A program made the translations under genes and the position numbers. This document shows positions 63,256-64,000 of a DNA stretch of 64,000 nt, one piece after another. Each line of letters opens with the position of its first letter. Position 1 is the stretch's first letter. The stretch lies in assembly GCF_024347435.1 (NCBI RefSeq), contig NZ_AP025480.1, positions 496,001-560,000 of the forward strand. The letters run 5' to 3'. A model generated the notes under the pieces. The model saw nothing but the letters and a program-made list of their open reading frames with translations, was not told the DNA's origin and did not search any database. The DNA comes from Vibrio cyclitrophicus. GTDB lineage: Bacteria > Pseudomonadota > Gammaproteobacteria > Enterobacterales > Vibrionaceae.

Positions 63256-64000
63256 TTATAGGTATAGAACACGTTGTAGCTCTTGATAGCTGGTGGTGCC
63301 TTCAAGCAGTTTATCTAGCCCTGACTCTTGCAGAGTGCGCATGCCTTCTCGACGTGCGAGAGCTTCAATCGCTAGCGCATTGGGTTTATTGATAAGGCTG
63401 GTTTTTAGGTTGTCGGTAAACGGCATCACTTCATAGATACCCACTCGACCTGAGTAACCTTGGTTACACTCATTACAGCCTTGAGAGTTGGCTTTGTAGA
63501 TGGTTTGGCTGTTTGGGATAGAGTGACGCAGAAATATGTCCGGCGAGTCGTCTGTTTCTTTGCAATGGTTGCACAAGCGTCTTGCCAGTCGTTGGGCTAT
63601 GATTAGGCTCAATGACGAAGCAAGATTAAAGGGTTCAATTCCCATGTGAGCAAGCCGAGTTACGGTTTCAGCAGCAGAATTGGTGTGCAGTGTAGAAAGC
63701 ACCAAGTGACCTGTTTGCGATGCTTTGATCGCGATCTCGGCGGTTTCTAAATCTCGGATTTCTCCAACCATCACGATGTCTGGGTCTTGTCGTAAAAACG
63801 ATCGTAGTGCCTCGGCGAAACCAAAGCCAATCTTAGGCGTCACTTGTACCTGATTGATGCCACACAGGTTAATCTCTACAGGGTCTTCAGCTGTTGAGAT
63901 GTTGCGTTCAGAGGTGTTGAGTACTCGAAGTCCAGTATAAAGAGAAACCGTTTTACCGCTGCCGGTTGGCCCGGTCATTAAGATCATCCCTTGCGGGCGC
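63256..64000 (-). CDS. pilB: Type IV pilus assembly ATPase PilB (partial, 5' end outside window)
   Basis: C-terminal 248 residues of the hexameric extension ATPase. The Walker [11 protein letters not shown], Asp box, Walker [15 protein letters not shown], His box LSTLHTNSA and the zinc tetracysteine CNHC ... [13 protein letters not shown] are visible. The frame continues past the window end, so the start is not visible. pilC follows after 14 bases. Confidence 0.95.
   Translation of the reverse strand, partial: RPQGMILMTGPTGSGKTVSLYTGLRVLNTSERNISTAEDPVEINLCGINQVQVTPKIGFGFAEALRSFLRQDPDIVMVGEIRDLETAEIAIKASQTGHLVLSTLHTNSAAETVTRLAHMGIEPFNLASSLSLIIAQRLARRLCNHCKETDDSPDIFLRHSIPNSQTIYKANSQGCNECNQGYSGRVGIYEVMPFTDNLKTSLINKPNALAIEALARREGMRTLQESGLDKLLEGTTSYQELQRVLYL

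Overview
The window is a chromosomal segment of a Vibrio. The protein sequences and gene order suggest the Splendidus clade, although I had no database to confirm the species. Most of it is conserved gamma-proteobacterial core genome in the order known from Vibrio cholerae and, in part, E. coli. In order these blocks are: rpoE-rseA-rseB-rseC, lepA-lepB-rnc-era-recO-pdxJ-acpS, barA (minus strand), rlmD-relA-mazG-pyrG-eno, ftsB-ispD-ispF-truD-surE-pcm-nlpD, then (after an accessory zone) pncC-recA-alaS-lysC-csrA, a Ser/Arg tRNA array, oadGAB, an MDR oxidoreductase, yqaA, an M16 protease, gshA, an SLT-like lipoprotein, luxS, corB/ypjD (minus strand), ffh, rpsP-rimM-trmD-rplS, and on the minus strand yacG-zapD-coaE-pilD-pilC-pilB (pilB runs off the window end).

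The most striking region is 24.7-28.9 kb. Vibrio normally has nlpD-rpoS followed by convergent mutS here. In this sequence a 1,581-bp IS66-family (ISBst12-like, transposase-only) element at 25070-26650 sits directly between a 3'-truncated nlpD and a 3'-truncated mutS. The rpoS gene is completely missing from its usual place. The element has matching terminal inverted repeats but no flanking target duplication, which is what an IS-mediated deletion leaves behind. One event therefore appears to have removed the NlpD LytM domain, all of rpoS and about 110 C-terminal residues of MutS. The predicted phenotype is a general-stress-response-negative, mutator strain, unless intact copies exist elsewhere.

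The mutS-pncC interval (about 28.9-33.9 kb) is a second accessory zone. It holds a P4-type tyrosine integrase, an IS3-family element with a typical -1 frameshift window, a broken small ORF, an orphan divergent flagellin on the minus strand with a near-perfect sigma-54 promoter, and a possible 30-residue membrane microprotein.

The tRNA array (40.69-42.08 kb) contains two tRNA-Ser(GCU) and eight tRNA-Arg(ACG) genes. It shows a 292-bp tandem duplication and two covarying acceptor-stem versions. It matches the serV-argVYZQ locus downstream of csrA in E. coli, but is expanded.

The genes fall into functional groups: envelope stress (rpoE-rse), translation and ribosome assembly (lepA, era, rimM, trmD, rpsP, rplS, alaS, tRNAs), the stringent response (relA, mazG), global regulation (barA and csrA, both in one regulatory cascade), DNA repair (recA, recO, mutS), Na+-coupled oxaloacetate decarboxylation (oadGAB), AI-2 quorum sensing (luxS) and type IV pilus assembly (pilBCD).
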